From Pristionchus mayeri (lineage: Eukaryota; Nematoda; Chromadorea; Rhabditida; Neodiplogasteridae), in NCBI GenBank assembly GCA_036245805.1, contig BTRK01000002.1, positions 6,010,689 through 6,074,688 of the forward strand: DNA of 64,000 nucleotides. Direction: 5' to 3'. The translations under genes were made by a program, and so were the position numbers. The notes beneath the pieces were generated by a model that was given only the letters and a program-made list of their open reading frames with translations, was not told the origin of the DNA and made no database searches. Shown here in pieces: positions 1 to 12,263 of the stretch; positions within the stretch are counted from its first letter, which is position 1, and each line of letters opens with the position of its first letter.

Positions 1-141
1 AACAAGACCCTTTACGTCTTTGACCACCAGGTTGATCTTTGATATTTGGTCTTTGTAGAATAATAATGTATTTCGTGAATCATAATATATTACGGGCATC
101 TACTTGTCTATTTTGTCAAATATATGTATAAATAATTGCAG

Positions 142-3100
142 AACGAGCGCAAGTCATACGCGGAGGCGTACGGTGACGCGCGCCGCCTCGCGTGCGCCCT
201 GCTCGAGCTGGGACTGAAACCCGGTAAGATCCAAGAATGGAAGGGAGATTACGGTACATCTACACCGCCCCTCACTACTTATTGCCGACCCACTTGTGCA
301 GGAGATCGCGTGGGCATCTGGGGCCCGAACCACTACGAGTGGGTGACGTGCCAGATGGCTACGGCCATTGGAGGATTCGTCCAGGTGAGATACGGGGTCC
401 TGTAATGAGTACAGTATCCTACCGTAACCCATGGCTCTCGCCACAGGTTTCGATATGATACGGTGCTGGTTCTACAGTATTACGTTGTGCGACAGTATCC
501 ATTGCAGGTCAACATCAATCCATCTTACCAGTCGGAGGAGCTGCGCTTCGCCCTCGAGAAGGTGTCTGCTTATATTTATAATAAATTAATTTTAAAATAT
601 TAATTAATAATTTATCAATTTTGGGTGGCTGTTCGCTGCCTGATCACGCCGCGCTCCCACAAGAAGAGCAACTACTACCGTACACTCAAGGATGTAAGGC
701 AACATATCAGGGATCGAAATACGAACTAAATTCCAGATCATCCCCAATCTCGCTTCGGCCAAGCCGGGCAGTGGCCACGTCAAGTGCAGGTGCGAGTGGC
801 TAGAGTTCAAACTATAAACTTAAAAGTTCAAAGATCAACTTTGACAATTTCAGGAATCTCCCCGATCTCGAGCACATCGTGATGTTCGGCGAGCACAACA
901 ACGTGAAGGGAGCCTGGAAGTGAGGAGATCAGATATCAAACTACAATCTACTTTCTAGGTACGAGGATCTGATGCTGGGCGTTGGCTCGACATCGGAGAA
1001 TCGACTGAAGTCGATCGAGGAGAGGATTCACGTCGATGACCCCGTCAACATACAATACACGAGTGTGAGTGAAGCTATCTTTGGTCTTCGTAGATTATAA
1101 TTTTAGTTTATCCACGATCGTGCACAAGCTTTATTTTTGTTTAGTACATGTTGTAATGAAATATGATCTTTTTGACGCATTTGTGTAAATTTATTGTTAA
1201 CCTCTGGCACGGCATATCTGTGTGCAAATTTGTTCTCGTTCCGAAATTACATTTTATTTCTTTTAATGCAGGGCACAACAGGCTACCCGAAGGGAGCGAC
1301 GCTCACCCACCACAATCTGCTGAACAACTCGCACTTCCAAGGCCTCCGCTTCATGTACGACCACGGGGTGAGCGGAAGTTTATGTTATTTTCTTGGTTCA
1401 CGATATTGCGCCAACAAAACCAATGCCAGGCATTCGTATTATGCCCATAGTCAGTAAAAATATTTTTTTGACCTTTTGAAGCACGGGGTGATATATAAAT
1501 AGACCAGCCGATTGCGCGCGCCACGGCACGCGCAATCGACTGGCGTGCGCCGGGTCGTTTTCTTAGTTGGCTAGCTTTCAAGTGTCCCCATAGGTTTCTC
1601 AACTCATCGATTTATTCTTTCGCAATTTATTCAGAGAACTTCTTCGAATACAATGTTTGTCTGTCGATTAGAATCAGCTTGAACAATTAAACCTTCCTTT
1701 GAACGAACTCGGGAAAGAGCAACGTATAATTGACCGTGAGAGAATACTTCCGAAGGGATCCAGAGGCCAATGTTAGAGAAGGACTGACCCTGGGACTTGT
1801 TAATGGAGAGGGCATACGAATGGCGAACGGGGAATTGAGTACGTCTAACTTTGAAGGAAAGGTTCTTATCATGATAACAATCGATACGGGGAATGACAGC
1901 GAATTCTCCCTTTCGGTCGCCACATGCGAATCGACAACCGAGGGAGCGGGGTCCTAGATGCTCTACGATAAGTCGGGTACCATTGCACAGGCCGGCAGAA
2001 ACATCTAGATTCCTCTGCAGCATGATAATAGCCCTTCTTCAGCTTGAGAGTGTGGGGAGGGAGAGTAGAGGGAGACATCTTATTGAGGAACTCAGTGGGG
2101 TATGTGGTGTGATCGGATGGTTCATCAGATACGACCTCATCTCGCGAGAGATAGATCCTCTCTTCTCCAAGCATCCGCCCATGTACATCGTCATTCAGAC
2201 GGGTCACATCCACATTCTTAGGGGTCAGAATGACCTTCTCGCATGGGTCAGTGGAAGGGTCGACTACTTCCCCGAACACTTTTTCGACGATGTTTCCATC
2301 GCACATGTTCGAGAGGGGAAGAGTCACCTTTGACTCAGCATCATTCGCAGATCCGTCGCCCACCTTGAGGAGGAATTCAATCCATTCGGTATCTCCCGAA
2401 GTGACTCTCATGTTTGAGATGAGAGTGAGGGATCGGAACTGACTCCAGAGAGGAGATCTCTTGATGTACGCATCGACTTGATCGGCTCTCGTTCCCTTCT
2501 CCACCACCGGGAGAATCTGGCGGAAGTCTCCACCGAGAATGATTAGTTTCCCTCCAAATGGTCGATCGATCTGGGTGATGTCCCTGAGAACAGCATCGGC
2601 TGTGTTCAGCGCCGCCTGGAAGAATGGGGATTGTATACTTTAAGTGATGAGTAAATAGAGGGAATCTTACCTTTGGGATCATCGACGATTCGTCCCAGAT
2701 GATGACGTCATTTTCGGCAAGTTCCTTGGCGTCCTGTTCTTGTCTTCTATGGTTGGAGGACTCGCACCGATTGCTGATATTGAGCTTGAAGAGAGAAGCG
2801 GATGTTCGACCGCCTGGGAGAAGATTGGCTGCGATTCCTGTCCAGGCAGTGCAGACAACCTAGACATGAAGATTATATTGAACTGAAAATGTAGATGCAA
2901 AAATCTCACCTTAAGTCCATTTCCGACGAACATGTTGTAGAGTGTGGTGTAGAGGTACGTCTTCCCGCTTCCACCCGGTCCGTCAAGGTGAAAGAGACGG
3001 GGGAGAGAGGCATCCTCCAACACTCCCAGAATCGCGTCAGCAGCGGCTTGTTGCTGAGGGTTCAGAATCGCGTAGAGTCTCGCGCCTTCCGCAGCACAAT

Positions 3101-6100
3101 AAGCGGGATTGGCAAGGTTGAGGTTTCTGAGTGGAGGGCGGACGGCTGGCTCAGGAACGAATCTGGAGAAATCGTTTCCTGCCCTGAAAGAGAGAATTTT
3201 ATATTTGTTCATGCAAAGTTATCAATATGCAGAATCACCTTCGGAATCGATCAGCAATATCGAAGTAGGCGAGTGCCTCAGCCTCCTCCTCTCCTGCTCC
3301 CATATGACGGTAATCCTCACTGAGATCCCTTTTCATTGCTTCCCAGAGTGCCTGTGGGTCGTGGACCTCATTGAAAAGAAGAATGGCAGTGAAGGCGGAT
3401 CGGAGAGCAGCGGGGACGGGCCAGCCCATTCCTTTAGACACTGGAGATACTCACTGTCGTCCTTAAGAAGGCCGTGAGCCTTTGCTGCTTCTCCGAAAGT
3501 GGGGTAGGTCACTGGCACTCCGTTGGAATCCGAGACAGTACGGAGATCATCGAATGAAATCGGTCCCTTGATGTTGAGGAGGAGGATACGGAGGTTGAAT
3601 CTCTCGGTATCGTGGGGAGGGACCGTATACATGCGTCCTATCTGTCTAGTTCCGCTCTTTCGCTCACTCCATTGGCCGTTCTGCTTAGTGAAAGTGAAGC
3701 GAGTGGGAGGTCGAAGTAGAAGAATTGGCGAGAATCGACGAAGGAGGGAGGGATGGTGCCACTATCGATAGTCTCCGCAGACTCCCTGTTCAACTTGAAC
3801 CATGCTGTGAGAGTAGTATCTTTGGCAGCCCTAGCTGGAAGCTGCTCAGGAGGCTCGTTGGGGTCGAAGGTGACCTCTTGGAAGTTCGGTTCGTGAACGG
3901 CCAAGCGGTACACAGTGTCCGATTTCCTTTCGTTCTTGAAGCCGAAGATGTGATGGATTGCCTCTGGGGCGCACACATATCGGGCATCGAGATGGGCACG
4001 GATTTCATCAACGATGACTCCGTCCCCGTCCCTCTGTCCGGTACGGAAGAGGCTGAGAGAGGCGCGATCGGGCCCTTTGTAGACGTACTTGAATAGATAC
4101 TTCACTGCCTCGATAAATGCGCAGATTTCGACATTGGCGTGCGCATTGTATGTCAGCAGGAAGTACACATTGTAGGGTACGATGTGACGGTCGTCGAGGT
4201 TATGGCCTCCGTACTCGACTACACTCCCGTCATCCCTCCTACGGTACTGAGGGTATCCGTCGACTGTCCCGGAACTCTTTGGGGAAGCGTTTGGAGCATT
4301 GCCCATCTCTCATGCATGGTGACTCTGGATTGAGTGCACCGCAAGGTCGGTGGAGCATGTTCGTGGTGACGATGTGACACAGCTCCGGGTCCGTCTCGGG
4401 ATCAGGGATCTCCGCTTGGACTAACCTGTCGACGTCCTCGGGAGTGCGCGGCTTTGTGTCCTCACTCATGATGAGGAGGATGTGAACGTGAGGGAGACCT
4501 CTCTTCTGCCACTCGAACACTGCGATATAGGCAATGACGCGGCCGAGCTTGTGGCGATGGAGCAGATCGTCGAATACCCTGTCGACCTGATACACGCAAA
4601 TTAGGATAGTCAATTGAGAAGAGAGAGTTAATATTTAACTCACCTTTAGTTTGAAGACCCTTGAGATGAGATCAGGTCGATCAGAGGCAGTCTGACCGGG
4701 CTCGAGATTCTCGGTGATCTCCCTCCACGCGGGGTTGCACGTGAAAGTAAAGAAGATGTCGGGCTTGCCGTATTTGGAGACAATCGCCATCGCGTCTTGG
4801 AAGTCCTGGGTCATCGCTCGAGGACTACCCGGATGAGTCGAAGGGAGGATGGTCCTCTTTCCCGGAACATCAGAATCTCCCGCAAGATAGTCCTGAAAAA
4901 TCAAAACATGGGAATCAAACTCTGAGAAATTCTATTTTGAAAATTATTTTAATTTTGCATACCTGTACAGCCCGGAAGGAGGCGCTCCGAAGCTGATTTT
5001 GGTTTGAGCGGAAATAGTTGAGTCTATTTTGTTCGATCTAAAATGGATGGGAAGTCAGATATATTGAGGTAATAAAGCGAATTCTAAGTGAAAATGTACT
5101 TACCTTGACCCAGGAGTCCACGGCGAACTGCTGGAAGAGGGCTTTTCCATGGTGGATGGGATTGAATTGTCCTTCTCGCACCATCATGAGGTAGCTGTAG
5201 TACTCCTTCTGGGTGATTCGAGTCCTCTTCCTGCCCGATGGCTTCTTCTCTAGTTCAGGGTGCCTCCCGTCCTTTCCCGTGGGGAAGAATATGGGATAGG
5301 TGAGGGGATCGCAGATCTTGTCGAGATCCCGAATCGTCATGAGTCCTCCCCCTTTAGGATGTACTGCCAGAGATCGAGTGACAGGCACATCGTCGTCTTC
5401 ACCCACGTAGACAACGGCCACTTCATTTGCTTGGGGCACATTGTATCTACGGGGATCCTTAGACGTAGAGGTATCAAAGATCATGCGGACGGGGGCAGCT
5501 ATTCGGCCTTCTTCGGCTTCATTTCTCTCCTCATTCTCCTCCACCTCAGCCAGCATTTTGTAGGCCTGGGCATAGGGGTTAACCCTTGATATCAGGCCGC
5601 TGAGATCAGCCATCACTTGAGGATCACAGTTTACATTGGCGGGATTACCCAGCCTCTCACTGGCTTCTTGGGCGGTATCCAGAATGTAGATCTGACCGTA
5701 AGATGTTCTCTGGCCAGGTTCTGGATGAAGGAGACCGGCAAGATGGTACACCTGCCCGTGAATACGGAAGCAGAATGGGCCACGTCCCCTCGGGATATCG
5801 AGCTGAGCGCCCATGGAAGCCATTGATAAGGCAGAGTTAAACTGCCGAATGAACTTCTGGAAGTTCTTGGCTTGAGGGTAATCATCGAGGAGGAGAGTGC
5901 GGATTTGGTAGGGGAAATCAGAGAATTTGTCCTCGATTGTGGTTGCCAAACCGAAGTTACAGCACAGATTGATTTTATCTGTGCTTCCACTCACTTCTCC
6001 TGCAGAGGGATTACGGTAGAAATGAGATATCGAATTGCTCCGCATTAATATTCCTTCAATTAGCGAAAGAACATGGAGAGAGCGTAGAATGGAAAGAGAT

Positions 6101-9100
6101 ATTTCATAACATCATGGAGTGTTCTAGAATCTCCTGGATTTTCTGAGCAATTTCTGAGGCGCTCTCTTCATAGCACACACTATCTCGTTTCCTATGATCG
6201 GCGAAAATCACGCAAAATGCACCGTCACATTGGATAACGGTAATATTAAACTTGGCGTACCTGAGAAGAAGCGGGCCCCGCAGTTGCTGCATGTGGTGTC
6301 CATTGCGCCGAGATAATTCGGCTCTGTCACCAGTCTTTCCCTCTCCTCGTTCCTGTGTGCTTTCATCCTCTCTCTATGATCCATCCTTCTTTGTCCTCCT
6401 TTTCCATTCGTTTCTTCCTCTCTCCTCCTCCTGTCTCGTTCTCTATCCCGTTCTCTGACCTCTTCTCTCTCCTCTTCAGTCATTGATGCTCTGCCTTTCC
6501 TGATCTGCGGTGCGTCTCGTTTCCGTCTGCTGCGGATTTTCGCTCGCACGGCGTGATCTGCTCCTTTCCGCTTCAGCAGTGTTTCTGAATTATTTAATAC
6601 TAAGTATAGATAATTATGGTAAAAAGTAGTGTTAATGAACTTAGGAATGCACTAACCACAAATTAAGTTCACTATCTCTATTATGCTAATTACAATCTCG
6701 GTTCCAGTGAACAACATTAAATAAGCTTTCACCTCAGCCGTGAGCGAGTTCTGCTGGCGATTGGCTCCTGTGATACGGACGGAGAGGGAGGAAGGTTTAT
6801 GAGATGAGCATCGGTTGGTGGGGCGTCGTTGGACGAAGTGGACGGATCCATGTTTTTGTAGACTATTGACTACTGTTAGAGTTCCTTGTCTAGTGCTTTC
6901 CTTATATCACTTTTCATGGTAAATTTCCTGAACTTTCTGGAAGTTTCGAACAATCGATTATAGAAAGATCTAGTACGCTCTGGAACTTTATATGAGGGTT
7001 TCGAAACTCTTGACGTTAAGAGGACACCTTACAACATCGGCAAAAGGTCCCTTAATCGCGCGGGATTCGAACCCCCAGTGTCATTAGTTCAACTCCAACC
7101 ATCAACCTCTCAGCCACGAAGGCTCAGCGGGAGAGGAGGAACTTCCGGGTTATGATGGAAGGAGCGCGCGCTAAAGTCCAATGTGAAATTGCTGCTATTC
7201 ATGCTCGCTTCAAAAGATCTTCTAGAATGTTCTATATTCTTTGCCGCACCTATGCAGAAATGCCTACATTTCTTTTAAATCACTGATTTGAATGTTCCGG
7301 AACATTCTAGAAGCTTTGGAACATTTTCGAACTTTCTGGAACATTCTAGAATCTTTGGAACATTTTTGAAATTTCTGTAACATTCTAGAAGCTTTGGAAC
7401 ATTTTCGAATTTTCTGGAACATTCTAGAAGCTTTAGAATATTTTCGAACGTTCTGGAACATTCTAGAAGCTTTGACCCATGGCTAATTATCGATTGGTAT
7501 ACGGTAGTTGACCCAATGCTAATTATTGATTGGCATACGGTAATTCAAAGATCAAAGATCAAAATCATAAATCTGACCCACGGAATAAGAGGTGACCCAC
7601 GGCTAATTATCGATTGGTATACAGTAGTTGACCCAATGCTAATTATTGATTGGCATACGGTAATTCAAAGATCAAAGGTCAAAGTCATAAATCTGACCCA
7701 CGGAATAACAGTTGACCCATGGCTAATTATCGATTTGTATACGGTAGTTGACGCAATGCTAATTATTGATTGGCATACGGTAATTCAAAGATCAAAGGTC
7801 AAAGTCATAAATCTGACCCACGGAATAACAGTTGACCCATGGCTAATTATCTATTGGTATACGGTAGTTGCCCCCAATAATAATTATTGATTGGCATACG
7901 GTAATTCAAAGATCAAAATCATAAATCTGACCCACGGAATAAGAGGTGACCCATGGCTAATTATCTATTGGTATACGGTAGTTGCCCCCAATAATAATTA
8001 TTGATTGGCATACGGTAATTCAAAGATCAAAGGTCAAAGTCATAAATCTGACCCACGGAATAACAGTTGACCCATGGCTAATTATCGATTGGTATACGGT
8101 AGTTGACCCAATGCTAATTATTGATTGGCATACGGTAATTCAAAGATCAAAATCATAAATCTGACCCACGGAATAAGAGGTGACCCACGGCTAATTATCG
8201 ATTGGTATACGGTAGTTGACCCAATGCCAATTATTGATTGGCATACGGTAATTCAAAGATCAAAGATCAAAATCATAAATCTGACCCACGGAATAAGAGG
8301 TGACCCACGGCTAATTATCGATTGGTATACGGTAGTTGACCCAATGCTAATTATTGATTGGTATACGGTAATGGATTGATGCCTTCCTAACGTCATCCCT
8401 CCCTCCCCTCCCTATTTCGCAATCCGGTCAGACGGAGTCACACTGCGCTTTATATATAGGTATTGATGGTACTTTCCTTATTAGAGGGCGTTGTTATTCT
8501 AAACAATCTCACCATTCGTTTTTTGCCAACTCAATTTTTGTGCCCTCAGGGTTACTCCCCCTTATAGAATACAATGCGGCAATTATTATTTTTTATGTAT
8601 GAGGGTGCTATTGTTAGATAACAGAAAAGTCAATTTTCAAAGAGCAATCGAAGACAAAACCAAACTACTAACAAGCTGCTTGACATCGAAATGTTTATAG
8701 TTTAATTTAATCTGTTATCCTTGTGAATATATTTTTATTTTACAAATTTAATCACCATCGTTCATGGATGTTCACTTTAAATTTCATAATGCGCACGAAA
8801 CCCTACAACACCCTGATTGCTTCAATTTTTTGCGCGTTCAATAGCTCTGTCTAGCCGATTAGAATGTGGAATGGTGGAATAATAGTGTTTTCTTTTGAAC
8901 TAATCATTGATATTTGTGTTAATAATATTATAAATTGTTATTATTTATTGTTCAAATACCTTCCTTTCAGGACCACATCATCTGCATTCCCAATTCGCTC
9001 TACCACTGCTTCGGCAGCACGATGGGCGTCCTCAACGCCCTCTCCCACAAGCAGACTACCGTATTCCCCGACGCTGGCTTCAATCCGCTCAAGACACTCG

Positions 9101-12100
9101 AGGTATACCATAGATGATTTAGCTTTCTTTATTTTAGCGATCTTTTAAAATATAATAATTGGCCAGATCCCATATCTTAGCGAACCTAACTGCCTCACGT
9201 AGTGTTAGTCAGTAGTTATCGAATATTTTCCCTTCCGTATGTAACTTAAATTTCAGGTTGTGGCGAAGGAGCATTGTACGTCGCTCTACGGCACTCCCAC
9301 GATGTTCATCGACATTCTGCAGCATCTGGAGGAGATCAAGGAGAGGGGACTCAATGTCAACTCGCTCAATGCCGGTGAGCAAAATGACGGAAGCAACGAG
9401 ATCAGGAAAAATAGTTTTCGTAATTATCGGAACACTGGTATTTAATGTCTATCCTTGCCAAATATGCACTGTGATTTCGCTCTAAAATGATATAAACAGT
9501 ATAATCATGTTTGTTTCTGTCAGTAGTTGAGCAGTATAACTACCGTATAATTCCTTGCAGGCTACATCGCTGGTGCTCCGTGCCCCTTCGCCCTCTGCGA
9601 TCGACTCGTCAACGAACTCGGCATGCGCAATCTCTCTGTCCTCTACGGTGAGAGGATTGATCTTTGATCCTTCGCTTCCCCACTATTTTTGTTATTTTAC
9701 ACATGTAAGATCTCTTTCATCGCAGTTGTTTTATTTCGAACTCACACACGCCTTCGATTGAGATCGAAGAAAGGGTGTGCAATGAAAAGAACACGGTCAC
9801 GTCTATTTTTCATCCGATCTAGCCTAGTTGATCTTTGAACTCTCATATTTGCAGGCAGTACAGAGATGTCGCCGGTGGTGACGATGTCCCGACTCGATCA
9901 CCCGCCCGCCGAGCGCATCAAGAACGTCGGATACGTGATGGATCACGTGGAGGTACGGTACAGTAGTTTTATAAAATTCTTATTCCAGCCATTCTATCAT
10001 CAGTTACAGTCACTGCGGTAGAAACAAGCAGCTTATTTGTAACCTGAAACAACTGAGAGAGCCAATTGAGAATTGTTCTCGCATGGAAATACGAAACTAG
10101 TGATAAAGATCAAAGACTGTTAGATATCGATTGATCAATAAATGCAATCTATTCCAGTTGCTGGTCGTTGATGACGAGGGTCAAGTCGTGCCCCGAGGCA
10201 CCAAGGGAGAGCTGCTCTCGAGGTAAAGATCAAAGATCAACTAGTATGTCCAGTATTTTTCACTACGCCGCTCCCCATGCTTCCTTATATATGACGAAAT
10301 ATCTGGGATTCCGACTGAAGATCAAAGACCAATCTATAAAGTTATTCCCTTTGAGAGGCTACTGCAACATGCGCGGCTACTATAACGATGAGCAGCGCAC
10401 GAGGAAGGAGGTTACGCCCGATCGGTGGTACCACACGGGGTGAGTGACGCTACTACACAGGGTGAGATACAAAACACTGGTGAGATACGGTACCACACGG
10501 GGGCGATTAACGAGTCACTTCTCTATAAAACTGTAACTATGCATAGGCTAGCTTATCGTGAATCACAACTCTTGGCGTACTAGGAGGGATTGGTTGATTA
10601 GTGCTTCGTAAGATACGTACACATTGTTGAGCAATACATCTGGGCAATGCAACAATTATGATCACATTCGTTCCAGTTCAAAAATTGATTATCAAATGGC
10701 AACAAATGCTTCTTTCAGAGACACCGCCTACATATCGGACGACGGCGCCACTAACATCGTTGGCCGCACCAAGGACATGGTTCTGATATCCGGCCCTGGT
10801 TCCGCTAAAATTCGTCTTTTCTAATATCCGTTTCTGGCTCCGTTTTCGATTCCCAATCTTTTCTTTATACATGCTATGAAATTATGAAATTTGCAATGCA
10901 GATCATCCGAGGCGGCGAGAACATCTACCCCACCGAGATCGAACAGTTCCTCTTCAAGCTCAGAGGCGTCGCCGATGCTCAGGTATACGGTAGGGAGAGT
11001 ACGGTAGTTCGATGGAGCAGATTCCACACTCGTTTTTTTTAATGCCATCAATGTTCTACTAATAATGTATACGTCAATAAATCTGCTGACTACTCATAGT
11101 TCATGGACCCTTAGTTCTATGCTGTCACACAACTGACTACCTGAGTTCAATCATGTCACACAGGTGATCGGTGTGCCCGACGAGCGCATGGGCGAGGCTG
11201 TGTGCGCGTGGGTCAGACTACGCGAGGGCGTCACCAACATCACTCCCGAGACGATTAAGGAGGCCTGCAAGGGCAAGGTATACGGTAGCCGGGAATGATA
11301 CGGTAGTTATCGATCTTCCCTTGTAGATCCGGCATACTGTTGCCAGAGTTACGGAAGCTAGTTTGATTTAGCTATACTATTCGGATGAGAACTCGAATTT
11401 GTCTGTCAGTTTGACATGTGCCCATGATGAGGGAATGGTAGAAGGAGTCCGTTCTCCTCGTCCTACTTAGGGCCAAATTATCGATCGCATAAACTAGATA
11501 CGGTACTTCCTTCAATAGATCGTCCCTTTTCAGATCGCCCACTACAAGATTCCCCAGTACGTGCTGATCAAGAAGGAGGTTGGTTGACCTACCGTAGTCC
11601 TGCTGCCGTAATCCTTGCCTATCGTAGGCTGACTTCCCGTGGACTGCCACGGGGAAGGTGAAGAAGTACGAGCTGCGGCTGATGAGCAAGAAGGAACTCG
11701 GACTGGAGCAGGTGGGATAGCACCGGGGACACTCGCACTTTTCGGCACTGTGTCGGATGAGAACTATGTCGTCAAACAGCCTTTGATATATCAAAGGCGG
11801 CATGACATCATAGTTCTCATTCGAGCTAGTGCCTTGCTGACACTCGCACTGTGCTCACTCTAACATACAGACTTTTTCGCACTTCTTCGATAGTTGGCCC
11901 ACCCCCTCCCCTTCCTCCTATACCCCATTCATTTCTAGGTATATCTCATTGATTTTCGGTCGCACAACCCCTTTGTGATGGGGAGGGAATGAGAAATGAT
12001 ATGCGAAGGGGGTGGGCCAAATATCGAAGAAGTGCCAACTTTTTTTCTGTTTGGAGATTCCTAATCTGTAGTAGTGGCCAGGACCAGTTGACGAGTTGTC

Positions 12101-12263
12101 GTAATCCTGGCTATTGTGCTGAAGCCCGGATCGTAAAGGAGGGGGCTTGATTGGGATAGGGAAACAATCATAGGAAGCACTCATTCTAAGAATAGCGTCA
12201 ACCTTAAGATCATCATTACACTCCTCTCAGGTCCGCACTCACTTCAACGAGGACGATGCGTGA
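142..12263 (+). CDS. Acyl-CoA synthetase, ACSF2-like (5' incomplete, 19 exons in window)
   Basis: AMP-forming fatty acyl-CoA ligase; family members activate fatty acids to acyl-CoA through an acyl-adenylate, and ACSF2 is usually mitochondrial. Exons read by hand: 142-223, 302-384, 508-561, 625-698, 854-919, 959-1064, 1272-1367, 8971-9102, 9257-9374, 9561-9647, 9855-9952, 10158-10222, 10356-10439, 10719-10779, 10902-10982, 11164-11277, 11534-11578, 11628-11711, 12231-12263. The P-loop [10 protein letters not shown] spans the 1064/1272 junction; [32 protein letters not shown] and [14 protein letters not shown] follow in the order known for ACSF2, and the C-terminal lysine lies in [12 protein letters not shown]. 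The protein ends [12 protein letters not shown]. Two junctions are odd: the intron before 625 has no AG acceptor (GG at 623-624), and the exon ending at 698 needs a GC donor. Intron 7 (1368-8970) is swollen by an antisense Helitron. Family call firm; whether the gene is intact is uncertain. Confidence 0.9.
1504..1543. repeat. GC-rich hairpin at Helitron 3' end
   Basis: Imperfect palindrome: the left arm CCAGCCGATTGCGCG pairs with the right arm CGCGCAATCGACTGG around a short loop. Position and orientation fit the subterminal hairpin of a minus-strand Helitron. Confidence 0.6.
1631..6549 (-). pseudogene. Helitron Rep-helicase (HUH Rep + PIF1 helicase), frameshifted
   Basis: Minus-strand exons with good GT-AG introns: 6549-6261, 5999-5104, 5037-4963, 4892-4644, 4586-3239, 3183-2910, 2859-2671, 2615-1631. 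N to C: a zinc-knuckle-like start (CSNCGARFF, then LCCNFG), the Helitron N-terminal domain, the Rep segment ([11 protein letters not shown], then [11 protein letters not shown], the HUH motif), and a PIF1-type helicase with Walker [23 protein letters not shown], and the C-terminal [14 protein letters not shown] and YVALSRVRS motifs. The frame slips at least four times, near 4265, 3690, 3425 and 2030, where family-like sequence continues in another frame with no plausible intron. The copy is therefore probably dead but recent, since all motifs are still readable. Confidence 0.85.
7055..7130 (-). other. tRNA-like segment (pseudo-tRNA or SINE head)
   Basis: Read on the minus strand, TGGCTGAGAGGTTGA matches a Pol III A box and GGTTCGAATCCC a B box, about 50 bases apart. 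The two ends do not form a convincing acceptor stem, so this is more likely a tRNA-derived relic inside the Helitron than a working tRNA gene. Confidence 0.45.
7285..7475. repeat. 39-bp tandem repeat, about five copies
   Basis: The word AACATTCTAG recurs at 7301, 7340, 7379, 7418 and 7457, an exact 39-base step. Each unit reads roughly GGAACATTCTAGAAGC then TTTGGAACATTTTCGAA. The block abuts the 120-bp satellite and lies within the Helitron. A reading frame stays open through it only because the period is a multiple of three. Confidence 0.9.
7476..8380. repeat. 120/114-bp satellite, about 7.5 copies
   Basis: GGCTAATTAT starts at 7481, 7601, 7721 and 7841, then about 7955, 8076, 8189 and 8309: a 120-base unit with 114-base variants that lost one AGATCAAA-type step. 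Each unit holds two related halves (CTAATTATCGATTGGTATAC and CTAATTATTGATTGGCATAC), so the unit itself came from an older duplication. It contains TACGGTA and GATCAAAG words that also occur in introns across the window. Confidence 0.9.
11744..11833. mobile_element. 90-bp MITE (GGCACTAG...GATGAGAACTATG family)
   Basis: Terminal repeats: left GGCACTGTGTCGGATGAGAA, and the reverse complement of the right end GGCACTAGCTCGAATGAGAA. The near-palindromic core contains TTTGATATATCAAAGG. It lies in the last ACS intron. Relatives occur at 46432, 48231 and 57373. Confidence 0.75.
11877..12045. repeat. Hairpin element in last ACS intron
   Basis: Inverted arms of about 33 bases: GCACTTCTTCGATAGTTGGC at the left and GCCAAATATCGAAGAAGTGC at the right, with GC-rich CCACCCCCTCC/GGGGGTGGG inside them. 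No coding content. Probably a small non-autonomous transposon. Confidence 0.65.

Larger units (their letters stand above)
1488..8458 (-). mobile_element. Helitron-like rolling-circle element, antisense in the ACS intron
   Basis: The minus strand encodes a Rep/helicase of Helitron type (separate entry). On the 3' side of the minus strand a GC-rich hairpin at 1504-1543 (stem CGATTGCGCG) is followed by TATTTATATATC, as expected near a Helitron 3' end. At the other side the minus strand reads CCTATATATAAAGCGCAG near 8458, a TA-rich start common in Helitron 5' ends. The exact TC and CTRR termini could not be fixed, so both ends are estimates. Two tandem repeats (7285-8380) and a tRNA-like segment lie between the coding part and the 5' end. 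Insertion in a phase-0 intron, antisense to the host, explains why the ACS reading frame continues across it. Confidence 0.7.

Noticed and set aside
7516..8379. Periodic proteins read through the satellite
   Set aside because: Open only because the period is a multiple of three; no start context, no splice sites, no family.
7476..8380. CRISPR-like array
   Set aside because: Repeats are contiguous with no unique spacers; it is a tandem satellite in eukaryotic DNA.
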